A stretch of DNA of 64,000 nt from Bacteroidales bacterium (GTDB lineage Bacteria > Bacteroidota > Bacteroidia > Bacteroidales > UBA932), in the NCBI GenBank assembly GCA_017548985.1, contig JAFYYW010000021.1:62001-126000 (forward strand). The letters run 5' to 3'. Below the pieces are notes generated by a model, which saw only the letters and a list, made by a program, of their open reading frames with translations, did not search any database and was not told the DNA's origin. Below, in pieces: positions 35,494 to 44,458 of the stretch. The stretch's first letter is position 1. Each line of letters opens with the position of its first letter. The translations under genes and the position numbers were made by a program.

Positions 35494-35524
35494 CGAAATT
35501 ACCAATCTTCCCGCCGGGTTCAAA
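35494..35524 (-). promoter_or_regulatory. Promoter of the fabH operon
   Basis: On the minus strand TTTG (35524-35521), 19 nt, then TAATTTCG (35501-35494). Spacing is ideal and the -7 box is the TTCG variant. It predicts a leader of about 20 nt. Confidence 0.65.
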
Positions 35525-35630
35525 ATAATTGTGGTAAAAGACCCCCTTTGCGCGTATTAATTAGTTAGAAGTGGTGAACTCGCGTTATTTGTGGTGAAAT
35601 ACAAGTATGCCTTTATTCCGAAATAAGTGT

Positions 35631-35638
35631 TATATTTG
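35631..35638 (+). promoter_or_regulatory. -7 box TATATTTG for the LytTR regulator gene
   Basis: A perfect TAnnTTTG, about 15 nt upstream of the ATG at 35657 after the likely start site. The remainder of the 185-nt divergent gap to fabH shows no other feature I can support. Confidence 0.6.
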
Positions 35639-35656
35639 CAATCCTTAGGAAAGAAC

Positions 35657-36544
35657 ATGGCGATCACCAATCAGATTCCGGATTATTTCAGGGAGAAAAA
35701 CCAGCTGATCTACACCGTGACATTCGCGGCGTTCTTCTCCATAGTGTTCCTGCTGCTCAGCCTGCCATTCTCCCACAATAGCTGGATGGCCCTCGGGAAT
35801 TCCAAGTTTTTCGCTTTCACTGTCCTTTTCGCCACAGGATCCCTCACATTTGTCGCCTTGAGCCGTTATGTGATGTACAGGACAAGGAAATCATTGAGAA
35901 TGACTTACATAGGCTATGTCGCATGGTGTGTGGCGGAAGTCCTGGTTATCTGCCTGGCATATTCGTTCATCACGGTTCCTATCACCGGGATCGGATGGGA
36001 CCAGTTCCCGGCTACTCTCGGCAAAGCCCTTCTTTACGGTATCTCGTCACTTATCATCCCTTACATTCTCGCGGGCATGTATTTCGCCTTGCAGGACAAG
36101 AACCAGACTATCCGTCTGATGAACTATGGGAATGTCGTCCTGGATGAGAACGTGCTCCCTTCCCGTCTCGAGAAGATAACGCTGTTCGACAACAGCGGTA
36201 ACTTGAAACTTGTCGTCAGCGCTTCCAGTTTGTATTATCTGGAGTCTGATGACAACTACATCATTGTCCGGTACACCGATAGCCGGGGAGACCTGAGGCG
36301 CTATATGATCCGCAGCAAGATGAAGACTGTGGAGGAGAGTTTCCGGGGCAGCAGTCTGGTGCGTTGCCACCGGAAATACTTGGTGAATATGGATAAGGTG
36401 AAGGTACTGAGGAAGGAAAAAGACGGTTATGAGCTTGACCTGGACAATGACACGATCCCTCCTATCCCTGTTTCCAAGACGTATGAGGGGAATGTCCTCT
36501 CGAGCTTCAACAACGCCATATTATCTCGTCAGCCTGTCAAGTGA
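35657..36544 (+). CDS. LytTR-type DNA-binding regulator with four membrane segments
   Basis: A 295-residue protein. Residues 20-160 hold about four hydrophobic helices, and residues about 175-285 form a LytTR DNA-binding domain (VSASSLYYLESDDNYIIVRY, then RSKMKTVEESF, SLVRCHRKYLVN). This membrane-LytTR architecture lacks a receiver domain, so signal input is probably through the membrane part. The ATG at 35657 follows AGGAAAG. The final 24 nt overlap the convergent phosphorylase gene. Confidence 0.85.
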   Translation: MAITNQIPDYFREKNQLIYTVTFAAFFSIVFLLLSLPFSHNSWMALGNSKFFAFTVLFATGSLTFVALSRYVMYRTRKSLRMTYIGYVAWCVAEVLVICLAYSFITVPITGIGWDQFPATLGKALLYGISSLIIPYILAGMYFALQDKNQTIRLMNYGNVVLDENVLPSRLEKITLFDNSGNLKLVVSASSLYYLESDDNYIIVRYTDSRGDLRRYMIRSKMKTVEESFRGSSLVRCHRKYLVNMDKVKVLRKEKDGYELDLDNDTIPPIPVSKTYEGNVLSSFNNAILSRQPVK

Positions 36545-37390
36545 CAGTTCCACCAACGAACGGACCATTGCCTTGTAGTCAGGATTGCTGCTCTTGAGGA
36601 AGCGGTTGGCTATCGCGCAGCAGATTGTGCCCGCCTCGTGGCCCAAATGCTTGGCCAGACCGGCGACGGCTGAGCCTTCCATCTCGAAATTCGTGATCTT
36701 GTAATCTCCGAACCTGAAAGTCTCGAACTTCTCAAGCATGTCCGGCATAGCCAGACCGAGCCTCACGACACGCCCCTGAGGGCCGTAGAAACCCGGGGCT
36801 GAGAGGGTAACGCCCTTGACGGTACAGTCCTCGAACTTTTTGATCAACTCTTCGCTCGCCTTCGCGAAATAAGGGGCAGGGAGATTCTTGTCCCAGCCTG
36901 TGTGCTTAACAAAAGCGTCCTCCATCTCCTGGTTAGTGATCAAGTCCCTATTGGCATACCAATTAAGGAGACCGTCGAGACCGATGGAGTAATGTGAGAA
37001 AATCGGGGATCCTATTGGGATGTCCGGTTGGATGGCGCCGGTAGTGCCGATCCTTAATATCGTGAGGGTTCTGTGGATATCTTTCGGCTCCCTGGTGGCG
37101 AAGTCAATATTGGCGAGAGCGTCCAGTTCTGTCAAGACGATATCACAGTTGTCCGTACCGATGCCTGTGGAAAGGGCGGTCAGGCGCTTCCCGTTATATT
37201 TTCCGGTGATGGAGACAAACTCCCTGTTGGCATGGCGGAATTCTTTTTCGGAAAGATAGTCCCCAATCATGTCAACCCTTCCGGGGTCTCCTACAAGAAT
37301 CACTATGTCAGCTAGTTCCTCCGGTCTCAAATGGATGTGGAAAGCAGATCCATCGTCGTTGATGATTAGTTCTGATTCAGCTATTCTCAT
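36521..37390 (-). CDS. Nucleoside phosphorylase (uridine phosphorylase family)
   Basis: A 289-residue PNP/UDP-family enzyme. The phosphate-binding VGDPGRVD appears near residue 33, GIGTDNCDIVLTEL and RIGTTGAIQPDIP follow, and the ribose-binding glutamate is in NFEMEGSAVAGLA. These fit uridine phosphorylase better than purine nucleoside phosphorylase. It would feed uracil to upp. Transcribed from its own promoter, divergent from DUF4293. Confidence 0.88.
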   Translation of the reverse strand: MRIAESELIINDDGSAFHIHLRPEELADIVILVGDPGRVDMIGDYLSEKEFRHANREFVSITGKYNGKRLTALSTGIGTDNCDIVLTELDALANIDFATREPKDIHRTLTILRIGTTGAIQPDIPIGSPIFSHYSIGLDGLLNWYANRDLITNQEMEDAFVKHTGWDKNLPAPYFAKASEELIKKFEDCTVKGVTLSAPGFYGPQGRVVRLGLAMPDMLEKFETFRFGDYKITNFEMEGSAVAGLAKHLGHEAGTICCAIANRFLKSSNPDYKAMVRSLVELSLDRLTR

Positions 37391-37413
37391 GATGCCTTTT
37401 TTTATGTGGAATT

Positions 37414-37421
37414 CAAATATA
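37414..37421 (-). promoter_or_regulatory. -7 box TATATTTG for the nucleoside phosphorylase gene
   Basis: A perfect TAnnTTTG on the minus strand, about 20 nt before the ATG after the likely start site. It overlaps the divergent promoter region of the DUF4293 gene. Confidence 0.6.
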
Positions 37422-37442
37422 AGAAAATTCGATGGAATTAAC

Positions 37443-37450
37443 TATTTTCG
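37443..37450 (+). promoter_or_regulatory. -7 box TATTTTCG before the DUF4293 gene
   Basis: The TTCG variant of the -7 box, ending 7 nt before the ATG at 37458, again predicting a very short leader. No clear -33 element. Confidence 0.42.
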
Positions 37451-37457
37451 CGTCACT

Positions 37458-37895
37458 ATGTGGCAAAGAATCCAGACATTGTATCTCGCGATCGCGACGG
37501 CTTTGGTCGTGACGCTTTTCTTCTGTGTGAAGTCTTTTATGTTGGGCCCCGGCGGCTCTCATATTGATGAGGTCAAGTACATAAGTTTCATCCCATACGC
37601 CATCCTTCTGGTCATTGTGGCGATTCTCCAGGTTATCGCCCTGTTCACTTTCAATGTGAGGGTGCTTCAGATGCGCACGGCTGTCCTGTCCGCGCTTATC
37701 CTGCTCGGACTCCAGGGTTGGCTGGTGTTTGATTATATGACAGCGGCGGACGGGGTTCTGTTCCGATGGACGGCCATATTCCCGCTGTTGGCGGCGATTC
37801 TTGATTTCATGGCCGCCAGGCGGATATTGAGGGATCAACTCCTTGTCGAGAGCATTTCCCGCCTTCGCTCCCGGAAGAAGAACGGCAAGCTTTAA
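37458..37895 (+). CDS. DUF4293 family membrane protein
   Basis: A 145-residue protein with four hydrophobic helices, beginning MWQRIQTLYLAIATALVVTL as is typical of DUF4293 in Bacteroidota, and a basic C-terminal tail (RLRSRKKNGK). Function unknown. Its stop codon directly abuts the stop of the convergent yidD gene, with no intergenic base. Confidence 0.82.
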   Translation: MWQRIQTLYLAIATALVVTLFFCVKSFMLGPGGSHIDEVKYISFIPYAILLVIVAILQVIALFTFNVRVLQMRTAVLSALILLGLQGWLVFDYMTAADGVLFRWTAIFPLLAAILDFMAARRILRDQLLVESISRLRSRKKNGKL

Positions 37896-38156
37896 TCAGG
37901 GCACAGGGTCGTATCCGCTGCCGCCCCATGGGTTGCAGCGAAGGACTCTCCATACAGTCAGGTATAATCCTTTGAAAGGGCCCCATTTGCGGAACGCCTC
38001 GATGGCGTAGGTCGAGCATGAAGGCTCGAAGCGGCAGGTCTTGGGAATATATGGGCCGATGCACTTGCGGTAGAACCATATAAGGGCCAGGAATGGGGCG
38101 GAAAACACGTCCCTCACTACCTTGCGCCAATGCGGTATGCTATAATTGTCTTTCAT
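37896..38156 (-). CDS. yidD: Membrane protein insertion efficiency factor YidD
   Basis: An 86-residue protein with the full family signature: FYRKCIGPYIPKTCRFEPSC, then YAIEAFRKWGPFKG and LRCNPWGGSGYDPVP. YidD lies at the inner membrane and assists YidC-dependent insertion. It overlaps the 3' end of rnpA by 17 nt, the conserved rnpA-yidD order. Confidence 0.95.
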   Translation of the reverse strand: MKDNYSIPHWRKVVRDVFSAPFLALIWFYRKCIGPYIPKTCRFEPSCSTYAIEAFRKWGPFKGLYLTVWRVLRCNPWGGSGYDPVP

Positions 38157-38499
38157 CAGCCACTTTTTTCAGGATCTCGGCGACTTCTTCCTTAATGGTC
38201 TGGAAATCGCTTATTTCCTTAGAGTTATACAAAAACAGGATATCTGTCGAGGCTGGCACCAGGATAGATTTTTGAGTCCGGTATGCCTCTCTCATCCGGC
38301 GCTTGAGGAGATTCCTCTTCACCGCTCTCTTGAAGAGACGTTTCGGCACGGAGACCATTATTCTGTTTGGCCCCTCGGGGGACTCGTTCCGCAGATAACA
38401 ATACTTCAGGCCGCGCGAGAAGCCCCAGCGGCCCTTTGACATCAGAGCCGAAACCGCGGCCTTTCCTCTGAGGCGCTCGGATTTCGGTAAGGTGTCCAT
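38140..38499 (-). CDS. rnpA: Ribonuclease P protein component
   Basis: A 119-residue basic protein that helps the RNase P RNA bind pre-tRNA. The RNR motif reads FKRAVKRNLLKRRMREAYR, preceded by MVSVPKR. rpmH, often adjacent in other phyla, is absent here. It follows hemD by 6 nt. Confidence 0.94.
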   Translation of the reverse strand: MDTLPKSERLRGKAAVSALMSKGRWGFSRGLKYCYLRNESPEGPNRIMVSVPKRLFKRAVKRNLLKRRMREAYRTQKSILVPASTDILFLYNSKEISDFQTIKEEVAEILKKVADERQL

Positions 38500-38505
38500 T
38501 TTTGT

Positions 38506-39249
38506 CTAGTTCAGTTGCTGCAAATATAGCTCTATGGCTCGAGCTACAGAGGGAGCCTCCGGGGTGGGAGCCTTAACCTCTATTGACAGACCCGCCTCTT
38601 CCATCGCCCTGACGATGGACTTGCCGAAAGAGACGAACTTGATGTCACCTTGCTCAAAGTCGGGGAAATTCTCAAAAAGGGACTGGACATCAGAGGGATT
38701 GTAAAAGACTATCATGTCATATTCCTTCAAATCCATGCCCTTCAGGTCTTGAGGCACGCTCTTGATGAAAACGGCTGTCTGGTAGGAGATTCCCTCAGAG
38801 TCGAGAAGGCGGGTGAGTGTCGAGCTACCGTTGGAGTCCGACTGGGTCACGAGGAATTTCTCCCCTTTATGCTTGGTGCCGATCTGCTCAATGACAGATT
38901 CGGGAGTACCGTTGCCGAAGAATATTTTGCGTTTGCGGTAGACTATGTGTTTCTGGAGATACATCGCAACAGCCTCTGTCGTGCAGAAATACTTCATAGT
39001 CTCCGGCACCTTGACTCTCAATTCGTCGCACAAGCCATAGAACGCGTCAATGGCGTGGCGGGAAGAGAACACTACCGCCGTATAATCCAAAATGTTGATT
39101 CTCTGTGCCCGGAACTCCCTGGAGGTCAGAGGTTCCACAACAAAGAACTGATGGAAGGTGATGTCCACACCATATTTCTCTTTCAGAGCGACATAAGGGG
39201 CGTCCTTCAGGGGGGCGCGTTGGGAGATCAATATCTTCTTGATAGTCAT
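38506..39249 (-). CDS. hemD: Uroporphyrinogen-III synthase
   Basis: A 247-residue HemD-family protein with the two-lobe layout. Lobe 1 contains DYTAVVFSSRHAIDAFYGL, lobe 2 contains KFLVTQSDSNGSSTLTRLL and YDMIVFYNPSDVQSLFE, and the domain closes with FVSFGKSIVRAMEEAGL and APTPEAPSVARAIELYL. It cyclises hydroxymethylbilane in tetrapyrrole synthesis. No other heme gene is adjacent; in Bacteroidota it often stands with DUF4271, as here. Confidence 0.9.
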   Translation of the reverse strand: MTIKKILISQRAPLKDAPYVALKEKYGVDITFHQFFVVEPLTSREFRAQRINILDYTAVVFSSRHAIDAFYGLCDELRVKVPETMKYFCTTEAVAMYLQKHIVYRKRKIFFGNGTPESVIEQIGTKHKGEKFLVTQSDSNGSSTLTRLLDSEGISYQTAVFIKSVPQDLKGMDLKEYDMIVFYNPSDVQSLFENFPDFEQGDIKFVSFGKSIVRAMEEAGLSIEVKAPTPEAPSVARAIELYLQQLN

Positions 39250-39282
39250 TCGTTTTCTGTTTACAATCCGACCGAGCCTTGC

Positions 39283-39924
39283 TCACAGAAGCCTCTCGGA
39301 GAGGATGAGAGCGGCCGTCGGGAGTAATTCAAGGCTGCAAAGATACAAAATTGTCGAAAAAGGATTGCAAACGGATGCGAAAATCTGTCCTCTGCGGAAT
39401 ATATAGATGAGATAAGTCACCCCTGTTTCCCAGAGCATGACAGTCCTCACAGTTGAGTGTGAACCTCCCAGGAGCTTTATAATTCCGGCGGTCAGGAACA
39501 AAAGGAAGAACAACAGGACGCAATAGTTATAGAAAGACCTGTTGGCCGCGGTGAATGTCGCTGATCCATAATTATGCATCTCCAGCTGCCAATTCAAGAA
39601 AGTCCTCAACAGAAGGTACACGAGGAAAACTCCCGCGACGATAGTGAACTGCAGGGTCTGTGGCAACCACCGCAAATAATCCGGGGAATACAGACCGTAA
39701 TAGTAAACAAGCAGACAAAACGGAATGAAAAGGATCGCCGCTATCCAGTTGCGGCTCCTGCAGAGCTGGATGCTGTCCTCAAGATCCAGATTGCCCTTCC
39801 ATCTGGTGGCGCAATCCATCAACGAAGGGGTGATCTTCAGTAAACTCTTCAGGTTCAACAGGAAGAGTAGCGTGAAGAACACTACCAGCGCGCAGAATAC
39901 AGGATTGTCCAGCAGCTCAATCAT
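39283..39924 (-). CDS. DUF4271 family membrane protein
   Basis: A 213-residue protein with about six hydrophobic helices and little else, located directly upstream of hemD, which is the usual position of DUF4271. Function unknown. Helices lie roughly at 10-25, 58-75, 88-105, 130-150, 165-180 and 190-205. Confidence 0.78.
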   Translation of the reverse strand: MIELLDNPVFCALVVFFTLLFLLNLKSLLKITPSLMDCATRWKGNLDLEDSIQLCRSRNWIAAILFIPFCLLVYYYGLYSPDYLRWLPQTLQFTIVAGVFLVYLLLRTFLNWQLEMHNYGSATFTAANRSFYNYCVLLFFLLFLTAGIIKLLGGSHSTVRTVMLWETGVTYLIYIFRRGQIFASVCNPFSTILYLCSLELLPTAALILSERLL

Positions 39925-39937
39925 CTTGAATCACTTA

Positions 39938-40285
39938 TCAGTTACCCCTTTTCGCGTTGTAACCTAGCTGTCTCAGCAATTCGGTGACCTTGTCGCGGAA
40001 ATCCCCCTGGACAGTGATTTCCCCGTCCTTGGCCGATCCTCCCACTCCACACTTGACCTTGAGGGTCCTTCCCAACTCGGCCAGATCCTCCTGGCTGCCC
40101 TGGAATCCGGTCACCAATGTCACCTGCTTTCCTCCTCTGTTCCTCCTGTCGATTGACACGATAAGGCGTTGCTTGGAAGGCGGGAGTGTCTCCGTAGCGT
40201 CTTCCTCCGATGATGAATATTCAAAATCGGGATTGGTCGAGTAGACTACCCCGAGACGTTGTTTCCAATCGTTGTCCGGCTTCAT
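39938..40285 (-). CDS. SUI1/eIF1-like translation factor (YciH family)
   Basis: A 115-residue protein with an acidic N-terminal tail (residues 15-35) and an eIF1/SUI1 domain (about 40-110: LIVSIDRRNRGGKQVTLVTGF, then KCGVGGSAKDGEITVQGDFRDKVTELL). Bacterial YciH proteins act on start-codon fidelity or in stress translation. First gene of the SUI1-DUF4271-hemD-rnpA-yidD unit. Confidence 0.9.
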   Translation of the reverse strand: MKPDNDWKQRLGVVYSTNPDFEYSSSEEDATETLPPSKQRLIVSIDRRNRGGKQVTLVTGFQGSQEDLAELGRTLKVKCGVGGSAKDGEITVQGDFRDKVTELLRQLGYNAKRGN

Positions 40286-40300
40286 TTTCTCGTGTCAATT

Positions 40301-40333
40301 TTTGCAAAGATAGGCATTCCTTTTGTATCTTTG
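40301..40333 (+). promoter_or_regulatory. Promoter of the DUF2723 gene
   Basis: TTTG (40301-40304), 21 nt, TATCTTTG (40326-40333). It predicts a leader of about 20 nt before the ATG at 40356. It overlaps the divergent SUI1 promoter. Confidence 0.75.
40305..40312 (-). promoter_or_regulatory. -7 box TATCTTTG for the SUI1-yidD operon
   Basis: A perfect TAnnTTTG on the minus strand, 20 nt before the SUI1 ATG at 40285. It lies inside the spacer of the opposing promoter, so the two cannot easily be occupied together. Confidence 0.62.
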
Positions 40334-40355
40334 TCCGGAATATGCCTTATTATTT

Positions 40356-43300
40356 ATGGACAGTAGAAAATTCAGACAATGGAATCTCCTGACCGCGGCG
40401 GTGGTCTTCCTCATATCCGCGTTCACATATCTTTCGACAATAGAACCGACCGCGTCATTCTGGGATTGCGGAGAGTTTATCGCCTCATCATACAAGCTTG
40501 AGGTGGGTCACCCTCCGGGAAACCCTGTCTTCCAATTGATCGCCAGGTTTTTCACCATGTTCACCGGCCCTTCCAAGGCTGCCGTGATGGTGAATTGCAT
40601 GAGCGCGCTTTGCTCAGCCCTGACCATATTCTTCCTGTATCTGACAATCGTCTTTTTCACTAAGAGGCTGATTATTCCGAAGAAAAGACCTGACGGAAGC
40701 GCCGGCGATTATTCCACCGGCGAATCTATAGCGATATTCGGCAGCGGCGCCGTGGGAGCACTCGCGTATTGTTTCTCGGACACTTTCTGGTTCTCTGCCG
40801 TGGAGGGTGAGGTCTACGCCATGTCATCCCTTTTCACCGCTATTGTCGTGTGGGCGATGACTAAGTGGTACGAGTCCGAGGACCGCAGGTACGCCAACAG
40901 GTGGATCGTGCTTATCTCTTTCCTTATGGGACTGTCGATCGGAGTCCACGTGCTGAATTTGCTTGCCCTTCCGATGATCGTGTTCATGTATTACTACAAG
41001 ATCAGGGAAGACAAGCCTTATTCTTTCTGGGAGTGTGTGAAGATCCTCGCGCTATCGGCCGTCATCCTCGGGATCCTGTTCTTCATAATGATCCCTTGGC
41101 TTCCTAAACTGGCCGCGTATTTCGACCTGATCTTTGTCAATGGCTTCGGGTTGCCGTACAACACAGGTGCCGCCTTCTTTGTCCTTGCCATCATCGGGCT
41201 TTGCTTCTGGGGCCTTTTCAGGACACTGGAGAAGGGGAAGGTGTTTTGGAACACGGCTTTGCTATGCTTCACGACCATATTGATCGGGTTCTCTATTTTC
41301 AGCGTCGTTATCATCCGCTCCAGCGTCAAGCCACCGACAAACGAGTACCAGCCGGATAACGCGTTCACCTTGGTAAGGTATCTTTCCCGTGAGCAGTACG
41401 GATCCGTCCCGCTTGTCTATGGCCAGTATTTCGGCGCTCCTTATGATCTCAAGCAAGGAACCTATTGGGCTCCTTTGAACGGGAAATACAAGAAGGTTCC
41501 CAGTCCGGTCGAGCCGATCTACGAGGCCTCCGGAAAGATGCTCTTCCCCCGAATGTACAGTAATGATGACCGTGCCATCAAGTTCTATCAAACCTATATG
41601 GATGGCAAAGGCATTACTGTGCGCGGGGCCGAGTACAAGAAACCTACCTTTGGGGCTAACTTGAAGTTTTTCTTTGACTTCCAGCTCGGATGGATGTATT
41701 GGAGGTATTTCATGTGGAACTTCGTGGGTCGCCAGAACGAGATACACGCTCCTTCTGCTGACCTCTTTACGGGCAACTGGGAAAGCGGAATCAAGTTTAT
41801 TGACAGGATACATCTTGGCGATCAGGATAACGCTCCCACCTGGCTGAAGGAAAACAAGGGAAAGAACCACTTGTTCTTCCTGCCCCTGCTTCTCGGCCTG
41901 CTTGGTTTGCTGTTCCAGTTCGACAGGGACAAGAGAGGATGTTGGCTTACGTTCCTGCTCTTCTTCCTGACGGGTATAGCTGTAGTTATGTACCTCAACC
42001 AGCCTCCTTTCCAGGTCAGGGAGAGGGATTACGCCTACGCCGGTTCCTTCTACGCTTTCACGATATGGATCGGTTTCGCCGTAGCCGCGATATATTCTTG
42101 GATATCCGGGGCTTTGAAAGACAAGAACTCTACGGCCGTGGCAGCCGCCACCACCGTTGTATGCCTCTTTGTCCCCGCTCTCATGTGCGCCCAGGAGTGG
42201 GATGACCACGACAGAAGCCACCGCCGGACAGCTGTGGAAGTCGCCTATAACTATCTGAACTCCGTAGGCCCGAACGGCCTGTTGGTGACTCACGGTGACA
42301 ATGACACCTTCCCTCTATGGTACGCCCAGGAGGTTGAGGAGATCCGGAATGATGTCAGGATACTCAACACCTCCCTGCTCGGAACCGACTGGTACATTGA
42401 CCAGACGAGGTACGCGATCAACAACACCGCCCCCTTGACTCTTTCAATCGGGCAGGAGCAATACCTCTATGGCACAAACGATTGGGTGCTCATCCAGGAC
42501 AGCAGGAACCAGGCGGTTCCTATCTCTGAGTGCATCAAGGTATTCAAGCATCCGGACGCCAAGCTGCTCACGCAGGATGGCCGTAAGCTGGATTACTGGG
42601 TCTCGAGGAAGATGATCGTTCCGGTCAACAAGGAGAATTGCCTCAAGTACGGGATTGTCAGCCCCAAGTTCGCTGACATGATTCCTGATTCGATCGTGCT
42701 TGAGATACCTCAAGGCAAGACCGGACTGACGAAACCGGAGCTTTTCATGCTGGATCTACTGGCTAACTACAATTGGGACAGACCTCTGAACTTGCTCAAC
42801 CAGGGAGGAGATCTCAATATCGGCATTAAGGATTATTTGATGTATGACGGGTTCTCATACCGTTTCATCCCTATCAAGAACAAGGTGGAATCCTTCAGGA
42901 TCGGACTTGTCGACACGGATGATCTTTACAAAAAATTGACGGAGACCTTCAAGTTCGACGCTGTTGGAGCGGATAATTATCTGGTTGATTATCAGAATAT
43001 TTACACCTTTATGGGAGTAATGTCCCTGCGTAACCTCTTCATTTCTTCCGCTGACGCCTTCATGGAAGCTGGGGAAAATGACAGGGCGGAGACGGTCCTG
43101 GATATGTGCCGCAAGATAATGAGGCCTGACAGGTATCCTTACGACAATACCCTGTTCGGCTGGAGTTCCAACGCCTTGTTCCCGATCGAGATGTCCCGTT
43201 GTTACTATGGTCTCGGCAAACCGGAGAAGGCCCGTGAGGTGATGGGCGAGATTGACAAGGAACTGAAAGAGTCGATAGCCTTGTTCCTCGATTTCTATCC

Positions 43301-43436
43301 CGACTACAAGGACGAGTTCGAGTACAACTGCCAGTTGATATATTACATTGCTAGTGAGGCCGAGAAGTGTGGTGACAAGGAATTCGCCAACAAGTTGGAG
43401 TCCGACCTTGCGGCTTTCCTCAACTCAAACAGTTGA
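40356..43436 (+). CDS. DUF2723 membrane glycosyltransferase-like protein
   Basis: A 1026-residue protein. Residues 1-300 and about 500-620 contain about a dozen hydrophobic segments. The N-terminal region has the DUF2723 signature FWDCGEFIASSYKLEVGHPPGNP, whose acidic residue in the first external loop resembles GT-C fold glycosyltransferases such as protein O-mannosyltransferases. The periplasmic C-terminal half (from about 640) begins with YNYLNSVGPNGLLVTHGDNDTF. A role in protein or lipid glycosylation is inferred from fold. The start at 40356 is chosen because earlier codons would lie in the promoter. Confidence 0.85.
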   Translation: MDSRKFRQWNLLTAAVVFLISAFTYLSTIEPTASFWDCGEFIASSYKLEVGHPPGNPVFQLIARFFTMFTGPSKAAVMVNCMSALCSALTIFFLYLTIVFFTKRLIIPKKRPDGSAGDYSTGESIAIFGSGAVGALAYCFSDTFWFSAVEGEVYAMSSLFTAIVVWAMTKWYESEDRRYANRWIVLISFLMGLSIGVHVLNLLALPMIVFMYYYKIREDKPYSFWECVKILALSAVILGILFFIMIPWLPKLAAYFDLIFVNGFGLPYNTGAAFFVLAIIGLCFWGLFRTLEKGKVFWNTALLCFTTILIGFSIFSVVIIRSSVKPPTNEYQPDNAFTLVRYLSREQYGSVPLVYGQYFGAPYDLKQGTYWAPLNGKYKKVPSPVEPIYEASGKMLFPRMYSNDDRAIKFYQTYMDGKGITVRGAEYKKPTFGANLKFFFDFQLGWMYWRYFMWNFVGRQNEIHAPSADLFTGNWESGIKFIDRIHLGDQDNAPTWLKENKGKNHLFFLPLLLGLLGLLFQFDRDKRGCWLTFLLFFLTGIAVVMYLNQPPFQVRERDYAYAGSFYAFTIWIGFAVAAIYSWISGALKDKNSTAVAAATTVVCLFVPALMCAQEWDDHDRSHRRTAVEVAYNYLNSVGPNGLLVTHGDNDTFPLWYAQEVEEIRNDVRILNTSLLGTDWYIDQTRYAINNTAPLTLSIGQEQYLYGTNDWVLIQDSRNQAVPISECIKVFKHPDAKLLTQDGRKLDYWVSRKMIVPVNKENCLKYGIVSPKFADMIPDSIVLEIPQGKTGLTKPELFMLDLLANYNWDRPLNLLNQGGDLNIGIKDYLMYDGFSYRFIPIKNKVESFRIGLVDTDDLYKKLTETFKFDAVGADNYLVDYQNIYTFMGVMSLRNLFISSADAFMEAGENDRAETVLDMCRKIMRPDRYPYDNTLFGWSSNALFPIEMSRCYYGLGKPEKAREVMGEIDKELKESIALFLDFYPDYKDEFEYNCQLIYYIASEAEKCGDKEFANKLESDLAAFLNSNS

Positions 43437-43438
43437 GA

Positions 43439-44434
43439 TTACCGTCTTAGCCTGACAAATATGGAGAGGGGAAGGATTTTCCCGAACCTGTCCTTGAGAG
43501 CGAGCTCCCCTGAATCAAGGGGAGCTTCCGGTTTCAAGTCAAGAGCTTGCCTAACAACCGTCTCACCAAGTACCGCTGAGAATCCGTTGGAATACAGGTT
43601 AAGAACCATGAAACTGTTCTCGGGTGCGAGTATCTGGCCGACATTGCGCATCATTTCGAAAAGGCACTCGTCCAATTTCCATTTCTCCCCGTCAGGGCCA
43701 TGTCCATAAGCCGGGGGATCAAGGATTATCCCGTTATAGAGATTTCCTCTGCGGGCCTCTCTTTTGGCGAATTTCATGGCGTCCTCGACGACCCAGCGGA
43801 TACCGTCCAGGCCGCTGCGGTCTTGATTCTCATGCGCCCATGTCACGACTTGGCGTACCGAATCAAGGTGAGTCACATCGGCTCCCGCGGCTCTCGCTGC
43901 CAGCGATGCGGCCCCGGTATAAGCGAAAAGATTGAGCACCTTCGGGCGTTGATCCATGGAAGCGGCAATCTCTGAAGTGTTCCGGAATATATATTCCCAA
44001 TTCGCCGCCTGCTCCGGGAACACTCCGACATGCTTGAACGAAGTCAGTCCCAGCCGCAGGTTCATGGATAACGTCGCAGGCTTTGGCGGTTGTTCTTCCG
44101 GTGAGCATTTACCCGGATAGGGCGCGAAGCGCAGCGAGCCTGAGGAATCACCGCCAAAGCCGCCGATGTACTTGATCCACCACTGGTCAGGCATAGCCTT
44201 CAGACGATTCCAAGTGCCGCTATCTTCCTTTCCGGCCTTGCCGAAACCGGCTCCCGGAGTGAAAACCACGTGAGCTGCGGAGTCCCATTCCTTCTGGGAC
44301 AACTCCTTGTTCCACAACGCCTTGGGCTCCGGCCTTGAAAGCGCGAAACCACCGAACCGCTCGAGCTTCATCCCGTCACCGGAATCCAGAAGCTCGTAGT
44401 CTTTCCAACTATCTGAGGGAAACTCTGTCGCCAT
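43439..44434 (-). CDS. Class I SAM-dependent rRNA methyltransferase (RlmI/RlmK-like)
   Basis: A 331-residue methyltransferase. SAM-binding motif I is NLFAYTGAASLAARAAGA, followed by the acidic D in THLDSVRQVV, a D in VVEDAMKFAKRE and the catalytic-loop DPPAYGHGPDG. Resembles the 23S rRNA cytosine/guanine methyltransferases, but the N-terminal PUA domain of RlmI is absent. The start at 44434 is chosen over 44515, which would cross the promoter. Faces DUF2723 with a 2-nt gap. Confidence 0.85.
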   Translation of the reverse strand: MATEFPSDSWKDYELLDSGDGMKLERFGGFALSRPEPKALWNKELSQKEWDSAAHVVFTPGAGFGKAGKEDSGTWNRLKAMPDQWWIKYIGGFGGDSSGSLRFAPYPGKCSPEEQPPKPATLSMNLRLGLTSFKHVGVFPEQAANWEYIFRNTSEIAASMDQRPKVLNLFAYTGAASLAARAAGADVTHLDSVRQVVTWAHENQDRSGLDGIRWVVEDAMKFAKREARRGNLYNGIILDPPAYGHGPDGEKWKLDECLFEMMRNVGQILAPENSFMVLNLYSNGFSAVLGETVVRQALDLKPEAPLDSGELALKDRFGKILPLSIFVRLRR

Positions 44435-44441
44435 AGTGGTG

Positions 44442-44449
44442 CAAAGATA
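44442..44449 (-). promoter_or_regulatory. -7 box TATCTTTG for the methyltransferase gene
   Basis: A perfect box on the minus strand, ending 7 nt from the ATG at 44434. It forms an inverted pair with the pgk box at 44459-44466, 9 nt apart. Confidence 0.62.
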
Positions 44450-44458
44450 AAAAAATAG

